Shown piece after piece: positions 8,611 through 19,596 of a stretch of 63,338 nucleotides of DNA (positions within the stretch are counted from its first letter, which is position 1; each line of letters starts with the position of its first letter). Made by a program: the position numbers and the translations under genes. The DNA is from Alphaproteobacteria bacterium. GTDB taxonomy: Bacteria; Pseudomonadota; Alphaproteobacteria; CAAHEQ01; UBA3637. The notes below the pieces were generated by a model that worked only from the letters and a program-made list of their open reading frames with translations, had not been told where the DNA came from and searched no databases. Location: contig SUUS01000006.1 in NCBI GenBank assembly GCA_015062395.1, positions 1 to 63,338 on the forward strand, read 5' to 3'.

Positions 8611-9600
8611 ATGGTGGAAATGATTGGTGTATTGGCTCTGATTGGATTGTTGTTGTTAGGGGGCATTGTTGGATATAAAACGGCCATGAACTATTACAGA
8701 GCCAATCAAACTATTCACGATGTGATGTTGCGCGCATCCAACGTTCCGATGATGTACGATAATTATTTGGATATTGTTGATCCGACATATGAATATACTT
8801 TTGTAGATTTAGGGAAAAAGAATCCTGTTAATTATGACGTAGGCACATTTGCCGAAGATAAAATGTCAGATTATGTTTATCGAGTCGTTGTATCCGATGT
8901 TCCAGAAGCTGTATGCAGACGCATTATCAGCATGCAACCGACGGATATTGATTTAATTATGGTTGGGGCAAGTGCTTCTTATTTTAATAACAACCATCCT
9001 GATCGTAATACACCAAACGCAAGGGAAAACAATTGTACCGAAGCAAACGGAACGATGGCTTTTTATTTTGATGAAATGAGTGCTGAAAATAATATTCAAC
9101 AAGGCTCGGAGGAAAACGTATCTTGTAAAACAGATACCGAATGTACAAGTGGCTGTTGTGTTGGAGGTATATGTCAAGAATCACCAACACATCCTGCATG
9201 CTATACATGCTTAGGACATGAATGGGTAAACAAATGTGATAGTTGGCAAAAATGTACAGAAAACGGCTGTGTATTGAATACGTCTATTCCAGAATGCAAC
9301 AGTTCTTCATCTTCTGGGTCGTCGGGAAGTTCTGGATCGTTAGGATCTTCAGGTTCCAGTGGTTCTTCAGGAAGTTCTGGGTCTTCGGGCTTTTCGGGTA
9401 GTTCAGGGTCGTCAGGAAGCTCTGGTTCCTGTAGTTCTAGTAGCAGTTCTAGCTCGTCAAGCTCCTCATCTAGCTCTAGTTCTTCAAGTTCTAGTAACTC
9501 GTCGTCCACCATTTTATACAGCCACCTTAGAAACGGTGGCTTTTTATTTGTTTTCAAGCATCTGCACGAGTTCGATAAGACCAATTTCAAAAATGGCTAA
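8611..9600 (+). CDS. Type IV pilin-like surface protein with Cys motif and Ser/Gly-rich tail
   Basis: The frame just before and after the first ATG encodes FGRSMVEMIGVLALIG followed by a hydrophobic helix. This is a class III signal: cleavage after Gly, Glu at mature position 5. A globular part follows (about 30-170), then a short Cys cluster (CKTDTECTSGCCVGGIC), a second Cys patch, and a long (S/G)-rich stretch becoming pure serine. All six serine codons are mixed, so the tract is held at protein level. The last about 30 residues read through a transcription terminator and look non-native, so the original C-terminus is probably lost. The annotated ATG lies within the signal; the true start is at 8439 with a one-base frameshift between. 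Export and assembly as a pseudopilin or adhesin are inferred. Confidence 0.75.
   Translation: MVEMIGVLALIGLLLLGGIVGYKTAMNYYRANQTIHDVMLRASNVPMMYDNYLDIVDPTYEYTFVDLGKKNPVNYDVGTFAEDKMSDYVYRVVVSDVPEAVCRRIISMQPTDIDLIMVGASASYFNNNHPDRNTPNARENNCTEANGTMAFYFDEMSAENNIQQGSEENVSCKTDTECTSGCCVGGICQESPTHPACYTCLGHEWVNKCDSWQKCTENGCVLNTSIPECNSSSSSGSSGSSGSLGSSGSSGSSGSSGSSGFSGSSGSSGSSGSCSSSSSSSSSSSSSSSSSSSSSNSSSTILYSHLRNGGFLFVFKHLHEFDKTNFKNG
9522..9551 (+). terminator. Terminator inside the end of the pilin-like frame
   Basis: GCCACC-TTAGAAAC-GGTGGC followed by TTTTTATTT. It lies 50-80 bp before the stop codon of the pilin-like frame, which is unusual and marks the edge of the inserted segment. Confidence 0.8.
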
Positions 9601-9627
9601 ATTTTTATCATTATCGAACTTTTTGAG

Positions 9628-9655
9628 TTGCATTAAAAAATATTTTTGATAAGAT
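9628..9655 (+). promoter_or_regulatory. Promoter of the OpgB-like unit
   Basis: TTGCAT (9628-9633), 16-bp spacer, TAAGAT (9650-9655), located between the terminator and the small frames that lead into the 9746 gene. Confidence 0.5.
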
Positions 9656-9681
9656 AAGTTATTTGGAAAAGGGTGTTTTTT

Positions 9682-9749
9682 ATGAAAAGTATAAGAGGAC
9701 TTTATACAGATTTCTTAGTCCCTAAATGATGAAAGAGTGGAATAAATGA
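9682..9749 (+). other. Two overlapping mini-frames leading into the OpgB-like gene
   Basis: A 15-codon frame (MKSIRGLYTDFLVPK, 9682-9729, with an AAAAGGG ribosome site) overlaps a 7-codon frame (MMKEWNK, 9726-9749) by ATGA. That frame in turn overlaps the ATG of the 9746 gene by ATGA. This suggests translational coupling or a leader peptide. The peptides are too short to prove coding. Confidence 0.35.
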
Positions 9750-11221
9750 AGTCTATTGCCTTGTTTTTGGGTGTATTATTTTTGATGCTCTTACTTTTTA
9801 TCCCCGTAGGAGTTATTGCGACTTTTGGTGATGTAGAATTAGAAAGTATCATTTTTCATGTTTTTATGCCTAAAAAGGATATGTCGTTTGATTGGTTAGG
9901 AGACATGTCTTTGTACTTTTTTTTGGCTTTTATTTCCTCTTTATTTTTAATATCTCTTAGCATAATAGGAAAACGAATAAAAATAATCAGAAATTTTCTA
10001 TTTGTTTTCATAATTATCATTATCTGTTTTGATGTTTTCTATATTGATAGCATTTTTCTTGTGCATGAATATATTTTGAATCAATATCACTCATCAAATT
10101 TTATTGAAAATCACTATGTTGATCCCAAAAAAGTAAAATTCACTTTTCCTCAAAAAAAGAAAAATCTGATTTTTATTCAAGTGGAATCTTTGGAAGCATC
10201 TTTTCAAGATAGAGAACATGGAGGTTTGTTAGATAATAACTATATTCCAGAATTAACTAAATTAGCCGAAGAAAATGTCAATTTTTCATCTTCGGATCTG
10301 ATAGGTGGTGCCATTGTTTTACCTGAAACAGGATGGACTATGGGAGGTCTTATTGCGGAAACTGCTGGCATTCCTTTAAAATCATATAAAATTCACAAAA
10401 GTGACGATCAAATTGGGAACACCTATAATCAGTATAAATCGTTTTTGAGTAATGTAACATCCTTAGGTGATATTTTATTCTCTTTTGGGTACAAGAATTA
10501 TTTTATTTTAGGTTCTTCAAAAGACTTTGCAGCTCAAGGAGTTTTTTTGAAAGAACATGGAGAATATACTGTGTATGATTATGACTTCATAAAAAATAAT
10601 ATGAAATTTGAAAAACCAGAAGAAAAATGGTGGGGATTGTTGGATCGGGATGTTTTTGAGTTTTCTAAAAACAAATTATTAAGTCTTTCTGTATCTAAAG
10701 AACCTTTTTCTGTTATTATACAAACAATAGATAGTCATCGAGAAGGTTTTCTTTCACCCGATTGTTCTTCTCACTATAATGAATTGATTAAAAATGTATA
10801 TGCTTGTGTTTCGAATCATGTAAATTCTTTTATTTCTTGGTGTAAAGAACAGGATTTTTTTAAAGATACTATAATTGTTGTAGTAGGTGATCACTGTAAT
10901 ATGAGTCATTCTCTTTTTACAGAAAATATTAGTAAGGAAACAGGACTTTATGAAGGAACTTCAAGAAAGGTATATAATGTATTTATCAATTCACCAATAC
11001 AACCTATTCAAGAAAAAAATCGTTTATTTTCAACTATGGATATTTTTCCGACTATTCTAGCTTCAATGGGAGTAACAATAGAAGGAGATCGTTTAGGCTT
11101 AGGTACAAACTTATTTTCAGATCAAAAAACCCTTCTTGAACAATATGGGTACGAATTTTTATACCAGGAACTTAGAAAAAAATCAAATTTTTATAATCAC
11201 AAACTTCTGTATTCCAGGTAA
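9746..11221 (+). CDS. OpgB/LtaS-type phosphoglycerol transferase (alkaline phosphatase superfamily)
   Basis: A 491-residue inner-membrane enzyme. Membrane helices lie at about 3-27, 53-72 and 80-100, followed by a periplasmic sulfatase-fold domain. The match to E. coli OpgB is clear from memory: KNLIFIQVESLE (metal-binding Glu about 147), LPETGWTMGGLIAETAGIPL with candidate nucleophile Thr195 or Thr198, and VVVVGDHCNMS (metal-binding Asp-His). Known members move phosphoglycerol or similar head groups from lipids onto periplasmic glucans, lipoteichoic acid or lipid A sugars; the acceptor here is unknown. It is shorter than E. coli OpgB and lacks that protein's C-terminal periplasmic extension. 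It has its own promoter and sits between the two halves of a Ser-rich surface protein gene. Confidence 0.8.
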   Translation: MKSIALFLGVLFLMLLLFIPVGVIATFGDVELESIIFHVFMPKKDMSFDWLGDMSLYFFLAFISSLFLISLSIIGKRIKIIRNFLFVFIIIIICFDVFYIDSIFLVHEYILNQYHSSNFIENHYVDPKKVKFTFPQKKKNLIFIQVESLEASFQDREHGGLLDNNYIPELTKLAEENVNFSSSDLIGGAIVLPETGWTMGGLIAETAGIPLKSYKIHKSDDQIGNTYNQYKSFLSNVTSLGDILFSFGYKNYFILGSSKDFAAQGVFLKEHGEYTVYDYDFIKNNMKFEKPEEKWWGLLDRDVFEFSKNKLLSLSVSKEPFSVIIQTIDSHREGFLSPDCSSHYNELIKNVYACVSNHVNSFISWCKEQDFFKDTIIVVVGDHCNMSHSLFTENISKETGLYEGTSRKVYNVFINSPIQPIQEKNRLFSTMDIFPTILASMGVTIEGDRLGLGTNLFSDQKTLLEQYGYEFLYQELRKKSNFYNHKLLYSR

Positions 11222-11296
11222 GTTTTTCTCTTTTATTGCATTAGTTCGTTTAGTGAAAAGTATTAAATCTGACGATTAATTTTTTTCGAAGGTAGC

Positions 11297-11915
11297 ATGC
11301 ACTCGCCCTCAAGCTCGTCGTCAAGCTCCAGTAGTTCTAGCTCGTCCTCGAGTTCTAGTAGCAGTTCGTCTAGCTCGAACTCCAGCAGCAGTAGTAGCTC
11401 TTCTTCATCCTCGAGTTCATCTAGTTCTAGCTCATCAAGTTCCAGTAGCTCTTCATCATCGAGCAGTAGCAGTTCCAGCTCAAGTAGTAGTTCCTCTGGT
11501 GGCGATTGTGATCCGAGTAAAGTTTGTGGAGACTCGTGTTGCAATGAGGGATTTTGTGGAAATTCTTCAAATGGAACATGTTGTCCTTTTGATGCATATT
11601 ATGATCAAGTTCAAGGCGTTTGTCGTGGGGGAGAGACGCTAGAAATAAACACAACAGCAATATCATACACACCACCTTACATGTGAATTGAGTGCCTGTT
11701 TCCATCATTACGTAGATGCAGGTTGTGAGTTGGTATATGCAACCACTGTATCTTGTCCTTCAGGAAAAAAAGCTTATTTTTCATCCTCTACAGAAATAGA
11801 TGGCTGTGATAATACACTTATTTATAAAAGTATCATCTGTTGTACTTTACCGCCTGTTTCAAAAGAAATGGACTTCCCTAAAGTTTCATACCAAGTCTGT
11901 GGTGAAGATGCATAA
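11297..11915 (+). pseudogene. Ser-rich, Cys-rich C-terminal part of a surface protein, frameshifted
   Basis: The frame at 11297-11686 begins with about 70 serines and continues with a Cys domain (GGDCDPSKVCGDSCCNEGFC). It stops at 11686, but the third frame is open from 11649 to 11915 and continues in the same style (CELSACFHHYVDAGCEL, then SCPSGKKAYFSSST). A one-base frameshift between 11649 and 11686 joins them. There is no signal peptide and the ribosome site is poor. The serine tract resembles the end of the pilin-like frame at 9300-9515, so this is probably its displaced C-terminus. It could also be a separate decayed paralogue. Confidence 0.6.
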
Positions 11916-11943
11916 CAAGTGTATGAAAAAATAAATAAAAACC

Positions 11944-11982
11944 ACCCTGAAAACATTTAAATTGTTTTTCAGGGTATTTTTC
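11944..11982. terminator. Bidirectional terminator
   Basis: ACCCTGAAAACA / TGTTTTTCAGGGT hairpin with flanking A and T runs, between the Cys-rich fragment (plus) and the gene ending at 12009 (minus). Confidence 0.75.
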
Positions 11983-12008
11983 GTTTGATAGAGCATAAAG
12001 CAATAAAA

Positions 12009-13421
12009 TTAACGTCCGTCTCTGGAAAGGGGGGGGCGTTGTTTTAAATTATCTTCATTCAATTTAAAAAATGCATTATATGCTTGAACAATCTTTTCTG
12101 GATTATTTTGAATGAAACTTGCATGTCTTTTAAATCTATCCCAACAAAGCGATTTATTAAACGCTGGCTTTTGACCTGTTTTTTGATAATGCTTTAAAGT
12201 TGTTTCTACTTCGTTGACAAAAAACAAAAACATTCCAGGCTGTTTATTAGAAATTTGAATTGCTGTTTTATCTATATTCTTTTGCAATACTGGCAATCGT
12301 TCATCTTGAGGATTATTCGCATACAAATCGAAATAAATATCTATATCCTTAAACGCCTTAACAGCCAAATCCACTGCCGTATCAAAATCACCAACGGTTA
12401 TTGCTTCTTCATTTAAAACTGGTGTAATTCCCATTTTTTGAAAAAGCTGAATGTTTGGATTTTTTTGAACTTTTACCCTTTTTTCATACATTTCTGGAAG
12501 CTTACGATAGGCGTAAGATAAATCAAAATCAGCGCCTGGTTTTTGTACATCTATCGCTGCGTAAATACGATTAACATCATCATTAACAGCCAACCAGACA
12601 TTATTATCCAAATTTTGCATTGCAGCCTTTAAAACATCCATTTCGATTTTAGCAGTTGTTCTGGCCGACAAATCATTTTTAGCTACGGCTTTTAAAAAAG
12701 CATTACTTTTTTGCAACCATATGATTGCTTTTTGCATTGCCTTTTGCGTATCTGGAGAATAGCTTTTTATTTTATCTTCAAAAACCATCAAATCTGATTT
12801 TTTAGGTTGTTCTGGGGTGTAAGTGGCCGAATTTTTTTTATCTGACGCATTTGTTTTTTTTGCTCCATTTTGAACCGTTTTTACAGGCTCTTTTACCTCT
12901 GATTTAGTGGCTTTTTCATTCAAGAAAACCAAAGCCCCTACTCCCAAGCTTGCAGCAGCCAGTAAAGACGCTGTCAAAGGAAGAAGCTTTTTAATCAAAG
13001 ATGGTGATGAAAAGTTTTTCGTTAAAATTTCACCTTCCAAAACTCTGATTTTAGAAATCGCATCCTGCCTTTGAATATAAAATTCCCCATATTTTTCAAA
13101 AGCTTGCTTAAAATCTGCATCGCTTTGCAATCTGGCAGAAATTTTATTAAAATCCCGTTCTAATTTTAAAAAATCTTTTTCTTGTTTGAATGCGTTTTTC
13201 GCTTGTTCATCTGTTATTTTTTCTAAATTCTCTTTTAACTCTAAATAACGATTGACAAATGCGTAATCAGATGAAATTGTCGCATATTGATTTTCTAAAT
13301 CAAGCATTTTACCTGCTGCTTGATTTCGCTTTTTTTCCATAACCATAAGCTCCTTTTTTACAAAAGAAGCTGATTTAGATGATAATTCATCTTTATACTT
13401 TTCAACATCAAAAACTTTCAT
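12009..13421 (-). CDS. Unknown coiled-coil, single-membrane-pass protein (470 aa)
   Basis: Third gene of a minus-strand operon (12 bp after the previous gene). Residues 1-150 are Lys/Glu-rich helices likely to form a coiled coil. One membrane helix follows (about 165-187, LLPLTASLLAAASLGVGALVFL), then a charged Ala/Lys/Thr linker and a helical C-terminal domain. That domain (TQKAMQKAIIWLQ, NVWLAVNDDVNRIYAAID, DFDLSYAYRKLPEMYEKR) matches the end of the upstream gene product, so the two are paralogues. With the N-terminus inside, the C-terminal domain would be periplasmic. A C8 run (12029-12036) sits eight codons before the stop; slippage would replace the last residues. No function is known to me. 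Confidence 0.75.
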   Translation of the reverse strand: MKVFDVEKYKDELSSKSASFVKKELMVMEKKRNQAAGKMLDLENQYATISSDYAFVNRYLELKENLEKITDEQAKNAFKQEKDFLKLERDFNKISARLQSDADFKQAFEKYGEFYIQRQDAISKIRVLEGEILTKNFSSPSLIKKLLPLTASLLAAASLGVGALVFLNEKATKSEVKEPVKTVQNGAKKTNASDKKNSATYTPEQPKKSDLMVFEDKIKSYSPDTQKAMQKAIIWLQKSNAFLKAVAKNDLSARTTAKIEMDVLKAAMQNLDNNVWLAVNDDVNRIYAAIDVQKPGADFDLSYAYRKLPEMYEKRVKVQKNPNIQLFQKMGITPVLNEEAITVGDFDTAVDLAVKAFKDIDIYFDLYANNPQDERLPVLQKNIDKTAIQISNKQPGMFLFFVNEVETTLKHYQKTGQKPAFNKSLCWDRFKRHASFIQNNPEKIVQAYNAFFKLNEDNLKQRPPLSRDGR

Positions 13422-13433
13422 AAAAAATCCTTT

Positions 13434-14378
13434 TTATCTTCCTTTAGCTGCTTGTTGAGCCTTTTTCTGTTGATTTTTAGCGATATCGTATCTGTCTGGC
13501 AAAGCAGATAATGCAACGGATAAATCAAACTCTAACACAGGATTGACTTTAGCTTGTTCAATATATGCTTGATTAATTTTTGAAAGCTCTGCCCATACTG
13601 TTTTATCGTTATCTACAATCTGACCTTCCAGCCTTACCATATTTGCCTCTGCCAAATCTTTATCATAATACTGATTATGAAAAGTAGTTTTTTGTGCATT
13701 ATGAAGCCATTGCAGATATTCTATCCCATCACACATTGCTTGCTGTGTTTTTTGGGGATACTTTGATATACGTTCAGTAAATGCTTTCAATTTTTCTTCA
13801 GACAATCCAAATGGCACTGATTGCTGCGAAGTTTGTGTCGTTTGTACGGTTTGCGTCGTTTCTGCAGACTTTTTAGGCGCTTTTTCCTCCGTTTTACCCA
13901 AAGAATATATAACACCACCCACAGCCAACGCAACAGTACCAATCAGCGCTAACTTTTTCATTAATGTTATTCTCTTTTTGCGTTTTTGTTCAAGATATTT
14001 CAATCGGTGAGCAACAAAACGTTGCAATTCCGTAGCATCAAACTTATCAACCAAAATTTTAGAATAATCTTTTATTTCATCCTTTAAGGCAACATCTGAA
14101 AACAAAGCAACATATTGCGCTTCCTTTAGATTGTACTGACATTTGTCCTTTTCAATCAGTTTTTTTCTGTCATCTGAAATAGCGTCTATTTTCTTTTTTA
14201 ATGATAAAAACGAGGCTACTTGATGATAATAACTCGCCAAGCTTGGATTTCTAATTTCACAAGCCTTAACTGTCAAAGAACAATCTGCGACAAGATTATT
14301 GACTTCCCTTAATTTTTCTCGGATTTCTTCTAAAGAAAGCGCCTCTATTCTAGCTTTTTCATCATCTGATAGTGCCAT
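13434..14378 (-). CDS. Unknown coiled-coil, single-membrane-pass protein (314 aa), paralogue of the next gene
   Basis: Middle gene of the operon. An acidic/basic helical N-terminal part (1-140) is followed by one membrane helix (about 141-163, KKLALIGTVALAVGGVIYSL), a Thr/Gln/Lys linker and a C-terminal helical domain. The domain contains KTQQAMCDGIEYLQW, KTVWAELSKINQAYIEQAK and LEFDLSVALSALPDRYD. These match the C-terminal domain of the 12009-13421 product in order and spacing, and the '(D/E)FDLS' segment is the clearest shared motif. It is probably an inner-membrane protein with a periplasmic C-terminus. I do not recognise the family. Confidence 0.75.
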   Translation of the reverse strand: MALSDDEKARIEALSLEEIREKLREVNNLVADCSLTVKACEIRNPSLASYYHQVASFLSLKKKIDAISDDRKKLIEKDKCQYNLKEAQYVALFSDVALKDEIKDYSKILVDKFDATELQRFVAHRLKYLEQKRKKRITLMKKLALIGTVALAVGGVIYSLGKTEEKAPKKSAETTQTVQTTQTSQQSVPFGLSEEKLKAFTERISKYPQKTQQAMCDGIEYLQWLHNAQKTTFHNQYYDKDLAEANMVRLEGQIVDNDKTVWAELSKINQAYIEQAKVNPVLEFDLSVALSALPDRYDIAKNQQKKAQQAAKGR

Positions 14379-14395
14379 ATGGTCCTCCTAACTTA

Positions 14396-15301
14396 TTACT
14401 TACCTTGTTGCATGCGTTTTAATTGTGCATTACGGTGCATAAAAAAGGTTTGCGCACTCTTTATTATCTGATCTTGAACCACATCCATAGAAACATCCGT
14501 TGGTTTACCGTTTTTATTATTCTGTTCAGCTATATAATTCCAGTGGTCTTCAACGGATTCAGAAAGATAGCGAAACAATGGTCCATGATTTTTCATTCCA
14601 TTTTCCTTAATTTCGTCACGCTTTTCCTTCAACTGTTCCAGCACAGGCAGATATTCTTGTGTAGCAGGTAATTTCAAAGCAACACTATAAAGAGACATAA
14701 TGTGCGCCATATCACGTAAAATAGGTTTTATTTTTTCTGCTGCACCAGCTTGTGTCATCTTCGCTTCAAAAGCTGAACGCCAATCTTCGTTCCCGTCTAA
14801 TGCACGTTGAGCATCTGCTTTTAATTTTGCAGAAAAATCAACAACTTGGGTTGCTGAATAGTCTGGTTGTTTAACGGAACCACTTTTTCCTTTTCCAGAA
14901 TTAGATGCGCGTCCACCAATCCAAGCACAAGCAGAAATCAATGCAAGCCCCAATAATACTTTTTTGGTTGCAGACTTCAACACTGATTTTTTCTTTTGTG
15001 GTGCTGGAGGTGGTACCGATTGATTTGGCGCTTGAGGCGCTGGATTTTGTTGCGTATCATCTTTAACAGAGGCGTTCATCAAAAGTTCACAACGAGCCTG
15101 ATATTCAGCATCAGAAATAAGATCTCTTTTCCTTAACTGGAACCATTGTCGAAGTTCCTTTGTATCATCCGTTGCATCAGACAGTGGTTCAGCCAATAAA
15201 ATCGCTTTTTTCGCATCAAATTGATCTGGCCGAATAGCGCCTTCTTCCAAGCTTTTTACCAACTCTTCAAAACGTTCTGCTGCATTTTTTTTATCACTCA
15301 T
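14396..15301 (-). CDS. Unknown single-membrane-pass protein with a SHOCT-like motif (301 aa)
   Basis: First gene of the three-gene operon, with a strong promoter and AAGGAG ribosome site upstream. The N-terminal soluble part contains 'KRDLISDAEYQARCELLM' (about 58-75), resembling the short SHOCT helix pair (a basic patch, 'I-(S/T)-x-x-E-(F/Y)', then a leucine end). A Pro/Gln linker, one membrane helix (about 114-130, KVLLGLALISACAWIGG), and an all-helical C-terminal domain follow. The order soluble part, helix, linker, helical domain is the same as in the other two operon products, but the sequence is more distant. A three-part envelope complex is plausible but unproven. Confidence 0.75.
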   Translation of the reverse strand: MSDKKNAAERFEELVKSLEEGAIRPDQFDAKKAILLAEPLSDATDDTKELRQWFQLRKRDLISDAEYQARCELLMNASVKDDTQQNPAPQAPNQSVPPPAPQKKKSVLKSATKKVLLGLALISACAWIGGRASNSGKGKSGSVKQPDYSATQVVDFSAKLKADAQRALDGNEDWRSAFEAKMTQAGAAEKIKPILRDMAHIMSLYSVALKLPATQEYLPVLEQLKEKRDEIKENGMKNHGPLFRYLSESVEDHWNYIAEQNNKNGKPTDVSMDVVQDQIIKSAQTFFMHRNAQLKRMQQGK

Positions 15302-15350
15302 GTCATATCTCCTTTTTTAAAAATAATCAAAAATCCCTTTTACATTTACC

Positions 15351-15379
15351 AGTTTAACACATTTCTTTTATTTTGTCAA
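15351..15379 (-). promoter_or_regulatory. Strong promoter of the three-gene membrane operon
   Basis: Minus strand: TTGACA (15379-15374), 17-bp spacer, TAAACT (15356-15351). Confidence 0.75.
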
Positions 15380-15398
15380 CATTTATCTGATACAAAAA

Positions 15399-15433
15399 AA
15401 ACTTCCTTCTTTTTTCTATAAAGGAGGAAGTTT
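15399..15433 (-). terminator. gyrB terminator
   Basis: Inverted repeat AAACTTCCTTCTTT / AAAGGAGGAAGTTT with a T-run following on the minus strand, 23 bp past the gyrB stop. Confidence 0.75.
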
Positions 15434-15455
15434 AAAATTCAGTTAAAAAGATAAA

Positions 15456-17882
<2,427 letters not shown>

Positions 17883-17887
17883 TTATA

Positions 17888-18421
17888 TTACTCCTTTATT
17901 ATTTTACTAATTACGTATTCATCGTGCCATTGATTATTAATTAATGCAGTTTCTTTCAAATGTCCACAAATTTCAAAACCTTGCTTTAAATAAAGCCCTA
18001 TTGCCTTTGTATTTTTACATCTAACCCGACCATTTATTGTATGCAACTGCCGTTCCTTTGCCCAATTTTCTATTAACTCCATAAAACGAGTCCCCAAACC
18101 AAGGCTGTTAAATTCTTTTAAAATGCTGATACCAAACTCTGCATTTCTGCCAACCCAAGGATGCCCAGGCTTACCAATTCCCAAAGAAACGGTTCCGATT
18201 AAAGTCCCTGTCGGTAAAAAAGCACCATAAAAAACAGAATTTTCATCTTCATATGCTTTTTTTGCTTTTTCTATCGGCATATCTGGTTGACCTGGATATT
18301 GATTTAAAAACACTGTTTCTGTCGATACTTTTCTTAAATAGTCAACCACCTGTTCATAATCTGAAATTTGTAATTTTCGAATAAAAACTTCTTGTTCATT
18401 TTTTAAAATAAAACTTTCCAT
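17888..18421 (-). CDS. GNAT-family N-acetyltransferase (RimJ/RimL type)
   Basis: 177 residues with the acetyl-CoA fold: an N-terminal strand-helix, TLIGTVSLGI, AEFGISILKEFNSLGLGTRFMELIENWA (pyrophosphate-binding loop 'LGLGT'), and the C-terminal 'NTKAIGLYLKQGFEICG' block typical of RimJ/RimL and SpeG-like enzymes. The substrate could be a ribosomal protein N-terminus or a small amine and cannot be read from the sequence. It is inserted between recF (no gap) and gyrB (5 bp), breaking the usual recF-gyrB pair, so it must be co-transcribed with replication genes. Confidence 0.85.
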   Translation of the reverse strand: MESFILKNEQEVFIRKLQISDYEQVVDYLRKVSTETVFLNQYPGQPDMPIEKAKKAYEDENSVFYGAFLPTGTLIGTVSLGIGKPGHPWVGRNAEFGISILKEFNSLGLGTRFMELIENWAKERQLHTINGRVRCKNTKAIGLYLKQGFEICGHLKETALINNQWHDEYVISKIIKE

Positions 18422-19582
18422 TTACGCCACCTTTTCCAGTTCAACTTTCGCATTATCTACATTAAAAAACTCTGCCCGTCCATTAAGAGATAAAAAAGGT
18501 TCCTTTTCAGTTCCAGTCATCCAAACCTGCGTTGGCAAGGCTAACAAACGTTCCAGTAAAGCTGTGCGTCGTCCTGCATCAAAATGAGCTGCCAATTCGT
18601 CAAACAGCAAAACGGGACACTGTCCTTTTTCTTGGGTCGCAGCCTTTGCTTGAGCCAAAACGATTGAATAAAGTAATGCTTTTTGTTCTCCTGTAGAACA
18701 TTCAGAAGCATCCATTCCCTTTTGCGCATGCATAACGGAAAAGTCTGATGTATGAACGCCACAAACACTTCCACCATCTGCAACTAAATGACGTGAAGCC
18801 TTTAATTTTTCACGATACTTATCTTCAACATCAATAGCTGGTAGTCCTTCTAACCACTGTTCAACCATTCCCGTTAAATTAATAATTGGCGTAGGGAAAC
18901 CATCCACTTGACGTTCTTGCAAGAAACGCTGTAATCTGGTGACTATATCACGTCGAGCTGCTGCAATAGCGACTCCATTTGCTGCAATTTGCTCTTCCAA
19001 AACAGACAACCAAACAGGATTGCTTCGTCCCTCATGCAACAAGTTATTCCACTGCTTTAAAGCATAGGCATAATCACTACAAACGCTTGTATGTCCTGCA
19101 TCAAAAGCTTGAACCAACCGATCCAAAAAACGCCGTCTTGCTGATGGGTCTCCACTGAAAAGCTTATCTTGAGCTGGTGTAATCCAAATTGCACTTAAAA
19201 AATTCCCTAACTCCTTCTGTGTTTTCAGATTTTCACCATCGATTCGAATTTGTCGTTTTTCACCTTCTGCTAAGACCCCAGTACCAATCCGAACAAGCGC
19301 ATTATTTGTCTGAACTAAAGCACTAACCGACCAAGAACAATCTATATCATCATTTCCCATTGAACGCATTTGTTCTGGCGTTTTTAGAGCAATGTCCGAC
19401 AATTTGGATTGACGCAATCCTCTGCCTGGTACAAGAAAAGAAATAGCTTCCAGTATATTTGTTTTTCCAGCTCCATTACCTCCACTTAAAACAACAGGCA
19501 GTAAGTCTGTCCCCATTTTCAAGGACAGACTTTCATAACTGCGAAAATGTTTTAAACGAAGTTCTTGGATGCCTGTACGCAT
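18422..19582 (-). CDS. recF: DNA replication/repair protein RecF
   Basis: 386 residues, SMC-like ATPase that loads RecA at gaps together with RecO and RecR. Visible motifs: LKHFRSYESL at the N-terminus, Walker A GGNGAGKTN (about 34-42), the 'GRGLR' segment, the ABC-like signature CSTGEQKALL, and Walker B PVLLFDELAAHFD. The C-terminus 'WMTGTEKEPF' fits the D-loop/switch region. It lies 14 bp after dnaN and directly before the acetyltransferase. All expected motifs are intact. Confidence 0.95.
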   Translation of the reverse strand: MRTGIQELRLKHFRSYESLSLKMGTDLLPVVLSGGNGAGKTNILEAISFLVPGRGLRQSKLSDIALKTPEQMRSMGNDDIDCSWSVSALVQTNNALVRIGTGVLAEGEKRQIRIDGENLKTQKELGNFLSAIWITPAQDKLFSGDPSARRRFLDRLVQAFDAGHTSVCSDYAYALKQWNNLLHEGRSNPVWLSVLEEQIAANGVAIAAARRDIVTRLQRFLQERQVDGFPTPIINLTGMVEQWLEGLPAIDVEDKYREKLKASRHLVADGGSVCGVHTSDFSVMHAQKGMDASECSTGEQKALLYSIVLAQAKAATQEKGQCPVLLFDELAAHFDAGRRTALLERLLALPTQVWMTGTEKEPFLSLNGRAEFFNVDNAKVELEKVA

Positions 19583-19596
19583 AATATACCCGTCAA

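Noticed and set aside
9201-9590. Minus-strand frame rich in Glu/Leu/Pro opposite the Ser/Gly tract
   Set aside because: Mirror image of a low-complexity serine-coding stretch. The plus strand has the prepilin motif, promoter and ribosome site.
11263-11544. Minus-strand Leu/Glu-rich frame opposite the second serine tract
   Set aside because: Same reason: antisense of serine codons gives Leu/Glu/Asp repeats.
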